Source: Viola odorata (Eukaryota; Streptophyta; Magnoliopsida; Malpighiales; Violaceae). From it: DNA of 64,000 nucleotides. The notes beneath the pieces are model-generated. The model saw only the letters and a list, made by a program, of their open reading frames with translations, searched no databases and was not told where the DNA came from. Positions 1 to 12,517 of the stretch are shown here, one piece after another; position 1 is the first letter of the stretch, and every line of letters begins with the position of its first letter. The position numbers were made by a program, and so were the translations under genes. Location: contig OY829542.1 in NCBI GenBank assembly GCA_963691705.1, positions 33,156,579 through 33,220,578 of the forward strand, given 5' to 3'.

Positions 1-110
1 AATTATATTATTAATTATCATTATAATATTAGGAGTCGAACTCATGACCTACCTCATGAAGAAAATATACACTAACCAGCTGTGCTATAACTTCTCGTGC
101 TTGATATTTA
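1..110 (-). repeat. tRNA-derived SINE-like relic with Pol III A and B boxes
   Basis: On the minus strand TAGCACAGCTGG at 87..76 fits the Pol III A-box consensus, and AGTTCGACTCC at 42..32 fits the B box, 33 nt further on. That order and spacing are typical of tRNA genes and tRNA-derived SINEs. No acceptor-stem pairing or CCA context is apparent, and the copy lies in an AT-rich intron of the NRAMP gene, so a SINE head or decayed tRNA relic is likelier than a working tRNA gene. Its 3' tail would lie beyond the left edge. Confidence 0.45.
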
Positions 111-188
111 GTAATATTGTAATGATAATAATTAAATAATATAATCAATGATTTTATAAAAAAAATAAAGTACAGTAGTAAATGTTAC

Positions 189-3100
189 CCCATATTTTTG
201 AAGGCCAATAAGTAGGAGAGTGCTACAACCGGTACAAAGGACACCAACCCAGACTGGGATGTGGAAGAGAATGTTAAGTGCAAATGCTGTACCAATCACT
301 GCGTTGCAAGAAAAATATGAGGAAAAAAATAAGTAGCAATACCCGTGCATGTCTTACAAAGTGTCCATTTCCTTTTACCGATTATAATTATAATTATAAT
401 TCCCAATTAACATCAGCACTCAATTTATAATTCTTCTGCTGATCTCATAGGTTTATACTTAGCACATATACATTAAAGAGTAGCGCTATAAACACTATAC
501 ATTTTGACTAATTTTTATACTAAAAATGCACGCGTTATCTTCACATTTACTCGGTGGTATTTATTTACTTAAATAAAAATAATAATATAACCTAATTAAA
601 AAATAATAAATCTCGATTATATTTTAATACATCAATTAATACAACATCATTAATAAAATAATTAATATTCCAAACATTATACTTCATTAAATTTATTTTT
701 CTCCAGCCGGCATTTGATACCCACTAATTAAAGCTGAAGATAATGTGCCAAGTATGTGCAAAATAAAAGTCAACATATACATATCTACGTAAGAGAAATT
801 TATATAAAAAGAAACTACGTATGAGAAAAGGACAAAGAAACATATGGAAATAATATTAAAAGAATACTAGTAATAAAGATATATTTTATAGGAAGACCCA
901 TTTGCATTTTAGAGGATAGTATATACTAATTTTATAATTCATTCCTTGTGTTTATCGGATTGAACTAATTTATTCAATCCAAATTTGAAAAATGCGCAAA
1001 TTATGTGATATGAAATAGTTTAGTTTGCCAATTTTTTTTAGATTTCATAATTATAAATTAAGTTGATTAAATTATTTAAAATTGATTTGAAATAAAAGGA
1101 ATATTGCCTTCAGGAATATCGGCAGCAATGACCGCTAATTCGGCAAGCACCCAAAGGCAAAGCTTCACATACTTAGGGTACTCAGCCTTGCACAACTCCG
1201 ATAAGTGTTTCCCTACAGTCATGCACCAATTTCAAGTCATCAGATATATATATGCCATTGCGCCTCATCAAACAAACATGCACACCTCTCAATTAGCGCA
1301 TATATATATCAAAGTATTCTTGTTTTGTATTTTTTGTTGTTTTTGTTTATTTCAAAAAACTTTTAAAAAAATTAGTTTCTAGACTAATTAAGCTCAAGAG
1401 AGGATGTAATTATTAAACCAATCTCTCACCCGTGCTTACGCCAAGATTTGCAGCCAGTGACTGAATTATGAGTGCAAAGATCAATCCAATAAGTATGATC
1501 CATAGCAACTGAAAAATAGAGAAATATATGAACCATATGATATCATACATATATTTGCATAGTAATCGGTTTATAATTCAGTGATATTTTCTATCATCAA
1601 TATATTGATAAAATTCACATCTCAATATAATTAATTACCTCATAGCCGTGGTTTGATCCTGCTTGCATATCAGTTTCCACTATAGTCATCCATACCAGAA
1701 ATAAGATTATAATCAGAAATATATAAAATTAAAAATACATATAAAATGGGATATATATATTCATATATACTTACAATTGCCAGGGTCGAGATAAGCCATG
1801 GAGACCAGAAAACCAGGTCCTACGTGAGATAAAAATTTCCTCCATCCAGGTTTCTAGTTATTAATTACAAAAAATAAACAAAAAATAATTAGAAAGTTGA
1901 TATATATACAGGATTATTAATCGGATATTGAGACACCAAGCTAATTAATTAATCTATACTATATAAAAAGTACGAAGGAGTTTATTCCTTTAAATTACTA
2001 TTATATCCTTAATCCATTAAAAAATTTAAGGGTGTAATAGACTTTTAATTTTTAAAATTACCTATTTATTAAAATTGAAAAAATCTATTATTCAACCATT
2101 TATTTAATTAATTAACCTACCTATTAAACCCTAAACTACAAAGCATCTATTTAGGGATTCTCCTGCATTCAATGACCAACAACTTTAATCAAAATCCAAC
2201 GACTTTACACTAAAGATACCAAGTATTTTCAATTTCACTTTATTAATTATCAGTTTAATTAAAGATTTTATCAATTATTATGGATGCAACTGGATTTTTT
2301 TGATCCTTCCGTGGGGCTGTGCAAGTTACCATCATCTCTGTTTTCATTTGAACATCTGCGGCACTTGAGTGTAGGCTGGTGTATATTGAAAATTCCACCC
2401 ATATTTGCGGGGTTTCATTTACTGATTGATCTTCAGTTTTTTTTTTAAATAATTTATTTTATTGTTTGTGTTTAATAATTAATATCAATTGATTTTTTTA
2501 TTTACATTAAGTAATTCCTCGATCATAAACCAATATACATTTAACTTCTCTATTATATTTCTTAGTGGTAATTAGATTTGGTATTGCTTAATTTTTAATA
2601 ATTAAAAGTACGTACGCGCAACTGCTTCAACTCATGTGTCGCAGAACGTACGCGCAATCCAGTTTGTTTCTAATTATTCGAGTGTTTCAGTTTCATTTTG
2701 TTCTCAAAATGAGTTTTTTTTGTCTATTTAATTATTGTTTTTTGTATGATAATAAAAGATAAAAAAAACAAAACACGAACTATTCTCGGGTCATGTGCTT
2801 TCTGAAATACTGCGTATCATAACTATGATAACTCAAGTTTAATTAAATTAAAGGATTATAAAACTTATAATAATATGTACATTAACTTTTAGTATATACT
2901 CTCCAGCTCCACAAGTCACCACATGAATGAATAAAAAATATGGATGGGTAGTATAGTAAAATTATAAGTTAAGAATGTGGGAGTAATAATTTAGAGTGTG
3001 ATAATAATATTATTCTTCTTTGTACCTTTCATACTACAATCGTTTGGATAGAAATAATTAAATAAGGTTGATTTTAAAAGATAAATAAATTTAATTAATC

Positions 3101-3449
3101 ACTAATTGAAATTCTTAAAACGAACTGTATATTTATTTTTTCGAAAATGGAGGGGTATATATGTCTTTTACGATCAGCAAACAAACCGAACTGAATTCTA
3201 CCCGAGCTTTGAACCGAGGACTCAGCGAAGAAGGGTGAGTTTAATTAAGTTGCAGTTTGGTATATATATACACCAAAGAGGAAAAATAAAAAAATAAAAA
3301 GAAGAATTGAAGAAGTTAAAAACACCTGATCATGCTTTTGGTGCTCATCGTGTTCTCCAGTTACAACATCTGTAGTAGCTGCTATGCGATTGCTGTGTCC
3401 TCCCCAAGAAGTTGGCATTATTTCATTCACTTGCCCAACATTTGCTGCC

Positions 3450-3451
<2 letters not shown>
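189..3451 (-). CDS. NRAMP: NRAMP-family divalent metal transporter, group I, 5' part (six exons; continues off the left edge)
   Basis: Encodes the first about 180 residues of a proton-coupled Mn/Fe/Cd-type metal transporter of a cell membrane. Exons read from translation and splice sites: 3451..3326, 1853..1775, 1679..1639, 1508..1430, 1212..1108, 298..189. The phases join without a break. A hydrophilic N-terminus of 42 residues is followed by KPGWRKFL and TM1 with the metal-binding motif DPGN (about residues 65-68), then [24 protein letters not shown] and [15 protein letters not shown], all conserved in plant NRAMPs. Many short exons and the [12 protein letters not shown] wording fit group I (NRAMP1/5/6-like) rather than the few-exon group II. 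Introns 1-4 are GT-AG; intron 5 (1107..299) uses a GC donor. No stop or frameshift is seen, so the gene may be functional. Start ATG at 3451 lies just after a CT-rich leader and about 115 bp below a TATA box. The exons after YGV are outside the window. Confidence 0.93.
1952..2598 (+). mobile_element. Helitron 5'-end fragment inside NRAMP intron 1
   Basis: Starts A|TCTATACTATATAAAAAG, a typical plant Helitron 5' terminus (TC after a target A). The following 640 bp match the reverse complement of 8927..9567 nearly base for base, and the match stops abruptly at about 2598. No CTRR end with a hairpin follows before exon 1, so this copy is 3'-truncated. It contains the captured F-box/LRR fragment and lies between the acceptor of exon 2 (1853) and the donor of exon 1 (3325). 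Confidence 0.65.
2284..2436 (+). pseudogene. captured F-box/LRR (FBD-type) exon fragment, copy 1
   Basis: 51 codons without a stop read as a leucine-rich repeat segment (core wording [17 protein letters not shown], then [15 protein letters not shown]). This resembles the LRR region of plant F-box/LRR proteins of the At1g13570 kind, where LPS-F-C-L-L and F-GF--L--L recur. There is no start codon, F-box or FBD domain. The fragment lies inside the Helitron 5' arm and recurs in the inverted copy at 9084..9236, so it travelled with the transposon. Family assignment is from memory of the pattern and not from a search. Confidence 0.5.

Positions 3452-3452
<1 letters not shown>

Positions 3453-3493
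<41 letters not shown>
3453..3493. repeat. CT/GA microsatellite in the NRAMP 5' leader
   Basis: About 20 uninterrupted CT units immediately upstream of the NRAMP start codon; on the transcribed strand it is a GA run in the 5' leader. Such runs are common in plant leaders and are length-polymorphic. Confidence 0.9.
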
Positions 3494-3496
<3 letters not shown>

Positions 3497-3565
3497 ATAC
3501 TAGTAGGTAATTATGAAATACTCCTTTTGTGGTTTTGGTACATGTTTGGTTGTTGATCAGTGATG

Positions 3566-3573
3566 TATTTATA
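3566..3573 (-). promoter_or_regulatory. TATA box of the NRAMP gene
   Basis: TATAAATA on the minus strand, about 115 bp upstream of the start ATG at 3451, directly preceded by a GGGCC/ATTGG block (site-II/CCAAT-like). Position relative to the leader and ATG supports a core promoter. Confidence 0.6.
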
Positions 3574-4033
3574 GGCCCAATCCGTCTCATGCTTCTTTTT
3601 CCACGCATTTCTTTATTTCTTTTGGCTAAGAGCATGCCGTTTATTCTGGTTAGATGGGTAAAATTAGAAAAATTATATAATGGATTCGGTATTTCAATTA
3701 GGCGCGTATCAAAACTAAAAAGATGGTTACACTTAGATAAAATATTATTTTCAAAATTCAAAATTCAAAATTTTAAATCGCCTAAATTGTAACTATCAAC
3801 TTTAACGTGTAACTTTTTATTGGCTAATATGAGTAAGTGAACGAAATGATATGACATATCGGCACACCATAACATATGACTTCACCTATTTCTTAACCAA
3901 TTAGTTCCTACTACGTTCAAAAAATAATTCACTACTTTTCTCTTCACAGATACTTATCCGTGGCGTGGACGTAGTAATTGAATAGATAAATACATAGTAT
4001 AAACGACAAAAATCTTCCCTCTTTTTATTACTA
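3574..4033. other. NRAMP upstream region, no gene seen
   Basis: 460 bp between the NRAMP TATA box and the Helitron 3' end. No ORF with recognisable content; presumed distal promoter. The Helitron terminus sets an upper bound on the original upstream sequence still next to the gene. Confidence 0.5.
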
Positions 4034-5098
4034 CTAGGTTATTTTGGCACGTGGCGTTGCACGTGCGAATTTATTTAAAAATATTGAAATATAAAATTTA
4101 TGTACAAAAGAGTATTTCACACAAATATATTTTTGGTATAATATAAATTTTTTTAATAATGTTTCCGGAAATAGGATTAACATAATTTTTTACTATGGTA
4201 CTTAAATATATTTGTATTGTTATTAATGTTCTAATGCAAGTGTCGACGAAAAAATCTTGTATTAATTCTGAAATAATTAATTTTAAGCTCTTAGAATTAA
4301 AACAATTTTAACTCAATTAAGTAAATTAATTTTACAAATTAAAATTTAAATGTTTAAAATGATGTTTCATATTATTTTTATTTAAGTTCTCCAAATATAG
4401 TAAATAATTATGCAATTATTTAAAAACAACCACTAATGATTTTTTCTTTAAAGATTCAAACTCAATAAAAAATTAAGTTTAATATTTAATTAAAAATTAT
4501 GATTTAAGTAAATGTACAAACTATTTTTCTTCATGTTTATGTATGAAAAAAAATTACATAATTAGCTAAGAAAAAATAATTCCTTATCATTACAAATTTT
4601 ACGAAATCAAACTTATGTAACTTAATATTTGTGTATATATATTTTTTAAGAATAATACGTTATAAAAAGGATTTCATAGTTTTTTTTATTGAAAAATAGT
4701 TTATTGAGGTAAAATAATTTCTTGTTTATTTTAAATATTTTTTATATAGATTTTTTATTTTTAACTAAAAATAATTATCACTTTCCACTTTGTTTTTTTT
4801 TTCCTTTTCTCTCTCATTTTTTTCTAGTTCTTATTCTAACAACAACAACAATAATAATTAAAAATAATAGTCTGAAATTAATTGTGATTATAATTTAATA
4901 AAAGGAAGAATTTTATTACTATATTTATCCTTTATTTTTTTCTTCTTTTCGTAATAAGATCATATTTTGTTATCTTTTGAAAGAAAAAATATATTTTCTT
5001 AATCTGTTGGATTAGAATAATAATAGTAGTAATAGTTATTAGTCATGAAACTATTATTACTATTATAAATAAATAAACTATTCCAATTTTAAAATATA

Positions 5099-5238
5099 CT
5101 CCCTCCGGTCTTTTTTAAATGTCGCGCACGCATTTCAACGTACTTCCGAAAAAAATTACAAAAATTTTTGGGGTCAAATAGTGAGTCATCCGGCCTCCTC
5201 GATATGCGCGAATGACGTTTAATAAGGACTGGAGGGAG
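5099..5238. mobile_element. Stowaway-type MITE
   Basis: 140 bp, starts CTCCCTCCGGTC and ends GACTGGAGGGAG, inverted copies of each other (the Stowaway CTCCCTCCGT terminus), flanked by TA on both sides (5097-5098 and 5239-5240), the Tc1/mariner target duplication. Inserted within the Helitron. Non-coding. Confidence 0.88.
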
Positions 5239-8200
5239 TATTTTATTAGATTAGGATGATAATAACGTTAGGAGATTTATGTATCTCATTTAATCTATAA
5301 CTTTTGGCTCTTGTTTTTGCTATAACTTATGGCTTAGAACATGATTTCTTATTTAATTTTCTTAATTATATCAACTTCATCAACATTTGTCACTCGCATT
5401 AAAAATCCATGAGTAAAATCTTTTGTGTACTTTTACAGCAGTCTATTAGGTTACACAAATTTAATCTCATCCATTTGTTATTAATTGAAAAACTAATTTA
5501 ACTTTAAGGTTTAAGGACTTTAAGTTTACGATAAATATTTATTTAATTATTTTAGGTATAATGATAACTTATAAATTAGTAACTACCTATTAATCAATTT
5601 ATTTTATTGTTGTTTTTTATATATGACTCAGGCATATTGAATTGCACGTTTTTTTTATAGACAGATGTGAGATTTAGACTTGTGTCATTTAATTTTAATT
5701 TTTAATTTAAAGATTCAAAAGGTTACTCATTGTAACTTTATTTTATCTCAAAGTTAATTTAACTTTAACGTTCTAACGACTTTAAGTTTATAATAAATAT
5801 TTATTTAATATATTTTATGTACCTATCGGATATTATCTTGATGACGTACATTATATGGTCTATCCATGATATTATAATGATAACTAACAATATAACCAAT
5901 TTTTTTTTTTAAAATCTTATTACTTTACCTTGCACATATTTTAGAGTAAACTACATAATTTATTTTATATTTTCAAAAATCTTTCACTTGGGACACTATA
6001 GTTTTAAGACTTACATTAGAAACCCTATAATATCCTAAAACATTTTAATATAACATTATAAGTGGTTAAAAAATAAAAAATAAATAGTAAAAAGTTGAAA
6101 AAATTTATAAATATTGGAGGAAAATGTATAACTATAACTATTTGATGATTAGATTTTAAAATATTAATTTTCAGTATTTCTTTTAAATTATCTAACTTAA
6201 TCCTTTTATATTGTTCAAACTCATTAATCAACTTTTGTCACTAAATTAATTTTAGGAAAGGTTATAAATTCTCTTTTTATTTGTTACTTAGAGTTGTTTT
6301 ATGATTTTCTTAACTTTAAATATATTTTTTCTGAAAAAATAAACCATTTACTGCCTTCAAATTATAGTTAAATAATTAAAATAAAATAAATACTATTAAC
6401 CCATGTAGAAAATATTTTATGTACAATATATAATATTTCTTTCATAAAAATAAAATTAATGTAAATTATTTTGATAATATATGGATAATATTTTCAATAC
6501 TTGTAAATAAACTTCTCAATTATTCTCATAAATATTGTTCTTTATTTTACTATATAATTTATGTTAGAAAAAGTATAAATATTACCATTTATTTGTCACT
6601 TTTATCTAGTTTATGTTTCTTTAACACTTTTAAAATCAATCCCTTTACTAAATTAAAATAATAAAATAAAATAATAAATATTAACTCGAATAAAGAATAT
6701 TATTTTTAAAATAATATAATAATACTTAAAATAATTTAGATTTAAAAATAGATTTAAGATATATTTTTTACATTTAACAAATAATTTACATTTAAAAATA
6801 GATTAACTTATATTTTACTCATTGTAACTATTTTCCAATTCCATACTGTTAAGGATATTTCTGATATTGTAGCTCCACCAGTACATTATATAAATTGATC
6901 TCCCACGACCTCTTTGAATATAGTGAGGAACTTGTTGGTAATCAACCAAGGAAATATTTTTATCACCCATGCCAATTTCACAAAGAATGATATATTTTAA
7001 AAATATATAAAAGTAAGAGTTCGCAAGAATAATTTCATAGGAAGATAGTTTCGACATTTAACATATTTTGGTTATTCAATAAATTATCTTTCTCTTTTGT
7101 ATTTTAGCATTTCAATTATTAAATTATTTAAATATTTTTTTGTTAATTATAATTTAATATTATAATGTGAATATTTCATAATATAAAATCACCTTCTTTC
7201 ATTTTTCATACTATCAAAAAAATATTTAATATAAATTTAAAGTCTAAAGAATTAGTTTAATATACACTCATTATTCATAACTTTAATAATAAGTCATTTA
7301 AAAAATATATATAGTTTATACAAATATAATTTATTTTTGCTAACTTTTTTAACTCACAACACCAAGTATATTTTTCTATGAGAAATTATTTAATAATTTC
7401 AAATTCTTACTAAAAATTACATATATAATAATTATTTATTAATTAAATAAATGGTCATTTAATAATAAAAATAAAAGTGCATTACTTAATTGAAAAATTA
7501 ATTTATAATTTTGTTCACTTTCTAATTTACTATTATTAATGTTATTTTAAAATATTTTTATAAGCTACTGCCATGTGATTTTTTAAGAGACTAACGAATG
7601 TAGTAGACTCGATTTTCTTTCCACTTTTGCCATATAGAAAAGATACATTTTTTTTATTTTAAAGTTTGTGTTGTTGTTGTTGTTTAGCTTGAAATTGAAA
7701 ACATTATCTAGTTTTTATATAAAAAATATATAAAAATCTCAAGAAAATACATTTACGTAATCATTAAACATATACTCAAAATATTTATTTTGTAACATTT
7801 TATTTATTTATTACATAATAATAAAAAAATTATTAACTTTATTGATTAAAAATTTAAATATATTTTTAGGTAAACTATATAAAGAAACCCTAAAGTTTAC
7901 AAAATCTCCCACTTTGAACTCTATAGTCTTGAAATTTGCAATATAAACCTGCAATAAAGTTGCAATTTTGGTCTTTCTAATAGTTTGAGAATTAAAAATT
8001 GATAAAAATATTATTAAGTTATTTAATTATTTTATCAATCACTAATTATTTTAATTTGTTAAAATATATTTATTAATTTGTTAAGAGTGATATATAGGGA
8101 ATTTACTATGACATTTATGATACAAATTCAGAACATTTAATTACAAATTAGATTAATTCCTCTCTATTCTTCCTCTAATTTTTGCATAAATATGATCTCT

Positions 8201-9083
8201 TTTTTTTTTTGAATTTTAATCTCCTATTCTAACAAAGTCATTCATGTCATCAAATAAACTAAAGTTTGCTTTGTTGTCAATAACGTGAGCTTAAATTATT
8301 TTAAAATAAATTTAGTTTTATTAATAGATTTATTAATAAATGACATTATTGAATATAATGGTTGATTTGAGCTAATTAAAAATACATGAACTTATTTGAT
8401 ATTAGTTGGAAATGCATAGGCAAGTGCAAAATATTAATTATAAAGATTGATCGCTCCTTCTTCCAAATTCTTGCAAATAAGAACTTGGATATCTATGTAC
8501 AACATTCAGAGTCGTAAGCAACGAAATAACTCGGGATCTTCTTTTCTAATTGGCTCACTTAAATTGCTATTTGCTTTTCATTTCTGTTTATGAGATTAGT
8601 TACTACCTATATCTTTAAAAAAAATTAACATACCATTGAAACAGTATACAAAATAATCAGGACATAGAATTGTTAAGTTTATATTCCCAATTTTGACTCA
8701 ATTGAGTATCATATATATGGATTTCTCTAAAAAATTGCATATGTTTTGACTAGAGAAAAAAACCTTAAAATCAATCCGGATATTCAAAATTAGTTTATAA
8801 AAATTAACTTGAACATGGATTTCCTCAAGGAGTTGTATATGCTTTGTTTTTTAAAAATAAATTGAATAAAACGTTGTATATGACTATATGTTAATTAGGT
8901 TAGGCTAGTTATAGAGAAAAATTAAAAATTAAGCAATACCAAATCTAATTACCACTAAGAAATATAATGGAGAAGTTGAATATATATTGGTTTATGATCG
9001 AGGAATTACTTAATGTAAATAAAAAAATCAATTGATATTAATTATTAAACACAAACAATAAAATAAATTATTTAAAAAAAAAA

Positions 9084-9236
9084 CTGAAGATCAATCAGTA
9101 AATGAAACCCCGCAAATGTGGGTGGAATTTTCAATATACACCAGCCTACACTCAAGTGCCGCAGATGTTCAAATGAAAACAGAGATGATGGTAACTTGCA
9201 CAGCCCCACGGAAGGATCAAAAAAATCCAGTTGCAT
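9084..9236 (-). pseudogene. captured F-box/LRR exon fragment, copy 2
   Basis: Inverted counterpart of 2284..2436 with the same 51 codons bar a few substitutions and no indel. Lies about 330 bp inside the 5' end of the complete Helitron. Lacks start, F-box and C-terminus. Confidence 0.5.
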
Positions 9237-11408
9237 CCATAATAATTGATAAAATCTTTAATTAAACCGATAATTAATGAAGTGAAATTGAAAATACTTG
9301 GTATCTTTAGTGTAAAGTCGTTGGATTTTGATTAAAGTTGTTGGTCATTGAATGCAGGAGAATCCCTAAATAGATGCTTTGTAGTTTAGGGTTTAATAGG
9401 TAGGTTAATTAATTAAATAAATGGTTGAATAATAGATTTTTTCAATTTTAATAAATAGGTAATTTTAAAAATTAAAAGTCTATTACACCCTTAAATTTTT
9501 TAATGGATTAAGGATATAATAGTAATTTAAAGAAATAAGCTCCTTCGTGCTTTTTATATAGTATAGATTATTTTTTTAAACTCATCAACTGTACTTGTTG
9601 ATTAGTGTTTCAGTGCTCTCCCCTTTCTTACCGACTAAGAGATCACTGTAACTACTCTTATTCCACTTATAAATTACTGCAAGTGCACACGCAACCATCC
9701 TCATCCTAATCAGCACACTTGACATTTTCTAACTAGGATCCTACATTTTTTTTTTGGTTATCATTAGTCACTACACCAAGGCCATAGCCGACGGTTTTGG
9801 CACAGCACTTGTGCACCGCGCCGCAAGGGAAACACGAAGATGTGATCGTTGCGGCCTGATTGAGTTACCTTGCAAACAACCGATTGTTTGCATTTTATGG
9901 TTGATTTTACTATTTATTTTTATGTAATTTAGATTGTAATATTACTAATTAGAGTTAATTTTTTTAATATTTTACATAACACAACTATGGAGTAGTTATG
10001 GATGGAAAGAAGAAGGAACAAGCACAAAAGTAACCAACTTTTCGGCCAAGAAGAATTTTCTTGGCCAGATCGAGACAAAGACTTCCAGAAACACGTCTTT
10101 TGAACTAGTTTGATTGTTTCAGCCTTCTGAAACTCTCTTTTGTTAGAAGTTTCATTAGAATGGAAGATCAAGATAAATTTAGGATTTTTATTTTTCTTTA
10201 GAGATAATTACGGAAGAAAATAATATTGATCTTCCTAGGGTTTTGGAGAGAGGGAGACCCTTCTCTTGTTGGTTTTACTCCCTTTCCAGTTGGAACTTAT
10301 TTTGCTCCTGTTGTTTTCTTTCTTGAGACACGAGATTTTATTTTTATGTAATTCAGTTTATTATTTTATTTAATCATGACTATGTCTAGTTAAGCTTCGT
10401 CTTTCGTAGTAGAAGCAATAAAGCATATTTCTGAGTATGCATAAGATATAATCGTTCTTAATTAATTTTTGTGTCTACATTTAATTGCTCTCTATTTAAT
10501 TTCCATTGTTTGTCATCTTAGTTTGAGATTTGGTCAATCTAGGGTTAACATGAATAGCAATCGTCAATCCTAAAGGCTACGACAACCCATTTACGGGCCA
10601 GGAGGATCATAATAGACAACTAACTCTTACAAACTAGATAGAAAAATTAATTTGATTTAGACTCGATTGACAGTCGATGATCCTAGATCAAGAGTTGTCT
10701 TCCTCTAATCAATAATCAATCAATTTAGTAAACTTTTGAACCATCAATATGCTAATTGATTAGGATCATCCTTTAAAGCGTTTTTCCTCTAGGTGGTTTG
10801 AAATAGGAGGGAATCATGATTGTTGAGCGTACTTGGATTTTATAGCAATTTTGTAGACTAGAAAGGAATAGTTGTGCATTGATGATTGGGTACTTATGAA
10901 TCATAACTTGTTTTAACTACTAGCAGGTATCCTTTTTATTCATTAATGCATCAACAATCTCATGGTGTGATTTAATTGATTTCTCCTTGTTTTCATTGCT
11001 TTTAATTTCTTAATTTCAAAACCCTCTCAATTTCACCTAAGTGTTATCATTGGTCATTTCAATGATTTTTTAAATCATATCTATTTTCCCTATAGACGAA
11101 CCTCTTGCTACTATTTACAATTCAATTCGTGGACTAGTAGAAGTTGTAATTATTTATTTATTTTCGACGGAGTTGACGCCTAATCAACGATACTGCAGGA
11201 AAAAAAGAGCGGGTTCAAGCCAAGTATTTTTGGCATTTTCCTCCTTCACCAAAATTAACTCAAAACTAGATAGAATTATTTTCTTCTCTTTCTTCTCAGA
11301 CCAAAATCAATTTCTTCTCTTCCTTCTCGCTACATCGCTTTATCTTTCCATTCGCTTCTCAAGAGATCACTCTCTTCTCAATTGAAGATTACCCATGACT
11401 CTCTTCGC

Positions 11409-11440
11409 AAACCCTAAATCGGGGTTACCCAAACCCTAAA
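11409..11440 (+). promoter_or_regulatory. pair of telo-box motifs (AAACCCTAAA)
   Basis: AAACCCTAAA occurs at 11409..11418 and again at 11431..11440. In plants this motif is a regulatory element near transcription starts of translation-related genes. No supported gene follows, so this could be a promoter relic or chance. Confidence 0.25.
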
Positions 11441-12436
11441 TCATGATTACCCAAATCCCCAAATCATTCTATTCATTCTTCCTTTATTATCTGAAAATCA
11501 AATTTCACTCGTCTCAAACCCTATTTCATTTTTAAATATCGTAAGTGATTTGTCTTGTCATCTTTGCCCAAATTTGTATTTACTATTACATCAAGTTTTG
11601 TTGTTGTGGAATGTTGATTGTTTCTGGGTCTTGCGGGCTATTCCTACATTTTTGTTGCGACAGTGGAGAATGAGCAAGTCCAGTAGCCAAAAAAATTCCT
11701 ATTTAGTGAGTGTTCTATTTTGTTTGCTATTTTTTTGTCATTCCACTCAATTTTATTGTCATTTAGGGTTCTAATCAAATCCATGTATTTTTGTCTATTT
11801 GTTGTATGTTTGTGATGATATCAAATCAAAGTACTAGAGTTCAAGCCTCCAAAGACATCCAAGGCCAGCCCACTCCTTTTCCCTATTGATAAAACAACCA
11901 TAATTTGTGAATCTTTTCTTTTTGTTGCATCTATGGATGGGTTAAACATAGAAATTGTAAAAGTCAAGTATTAGTAATTGTATCTTAGTTTTGTGTTTAA
12001 TTAGATTATCGTGAAGGTTATTCTGTTGCACCCTCAAGAATGCTACTGTGTATTCATGAACGGTTCGATTTCCTTGAGAACTATGTATGAAACATATGAA
12101 ACAAGAACTGGTCGTAATCAGGAGATAAAAAATTTCCCCTTATCAATTGTTTCATACGATCCAAGGTAGTCACATGTCGTCTACCTTCTCTTCTTCATCT
12201 CTCCAGCAACTAATCTCACCCTACTAAAGTCCCATGCTTTAATATTTACCCTATTGTTCTCAACATCTGTCTTCCAAAATATTCCATTGAATCCTCCTCC
12301 ACCTTTATGGCTTAGATGGAACGTTGATGGTTGTTGACACGAGGAATTGTCGATCCAGATACTTTTTCTCACTCTGCTACCACTTGATACAAGGATACTA
12401 TGGAAAAACTCGTTATCTAGAAAAAATAACAAGTCC

Positions 12437-12477
12437 AATAATAATTACTATTATTATAACAATAATAATAACAACAA

Positions 12478-12515
<38 letters not shown>
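12437..12515. repeat. (TAA)n microsatellite
   Basis: Imperfect then perfect AAT/TAA trinucleotide run of about 80 bp. The 65-residue ORF spanning it is only its translation. Confidence 0.9.

Positions 12516-12517
<2 letters not shown>

Larger units (their letters stand above)
4034..9567 (-). mobile_element. non-autonomous Helitron, about 5.5 kb
   Basis: Read on the minus strand it starts at 9567 with TCTATACTATATAAAAAG preceded by A, and ends at 4034 with CTAG followed by T, as expected for insertion between A and T without target duplication. A hairpin with 7-bp arms GCACGTG/CACGTGC (4066..4047) lies about 12 nt before the CTAG end, the diagnostic Helitron 3' structure. No Rep/helicase coding is visible; the interior is very AT-rich, with one MITE and one captured gene fragment. 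The pairing of the two ends as one element is inferred from orientation and flanks. Confidence 0.6.

Noticed and set aside
1..110. Functional tRNA gene
   Set aside because: A and B boxes present but no cloverleaf with paired acceptor and anticodon stems could be drawn.
3423..3761. 112-codon minus ORF with an Arg-Glu run
   Set aside because: Overlaps the NRAMP start in another frame; the Arg-Glu run is the CT microsatellite.
1952..9567. A single TIR DNA transposon with 650-bp inverted ends containing NRAMP exon 1
   Set aside because: No matching target duplication at the two ends, the termini are Helitron 5' type on both sides, and a proper Helitron 3' end is present at 4034.
9769..9800. CACTA-type terminus (CACTACACCAAGGCC...GCCGACGG)
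   Set aside because: Looks like a CACTA end with a subterminal motif, but no opposite end or TSD was found, so it is not annotated.
11409..11440. Interstitial telomeric repeat
   Set aside because: Only two separated AAACCCTAAA units, not a tandem TTTAGGG array.
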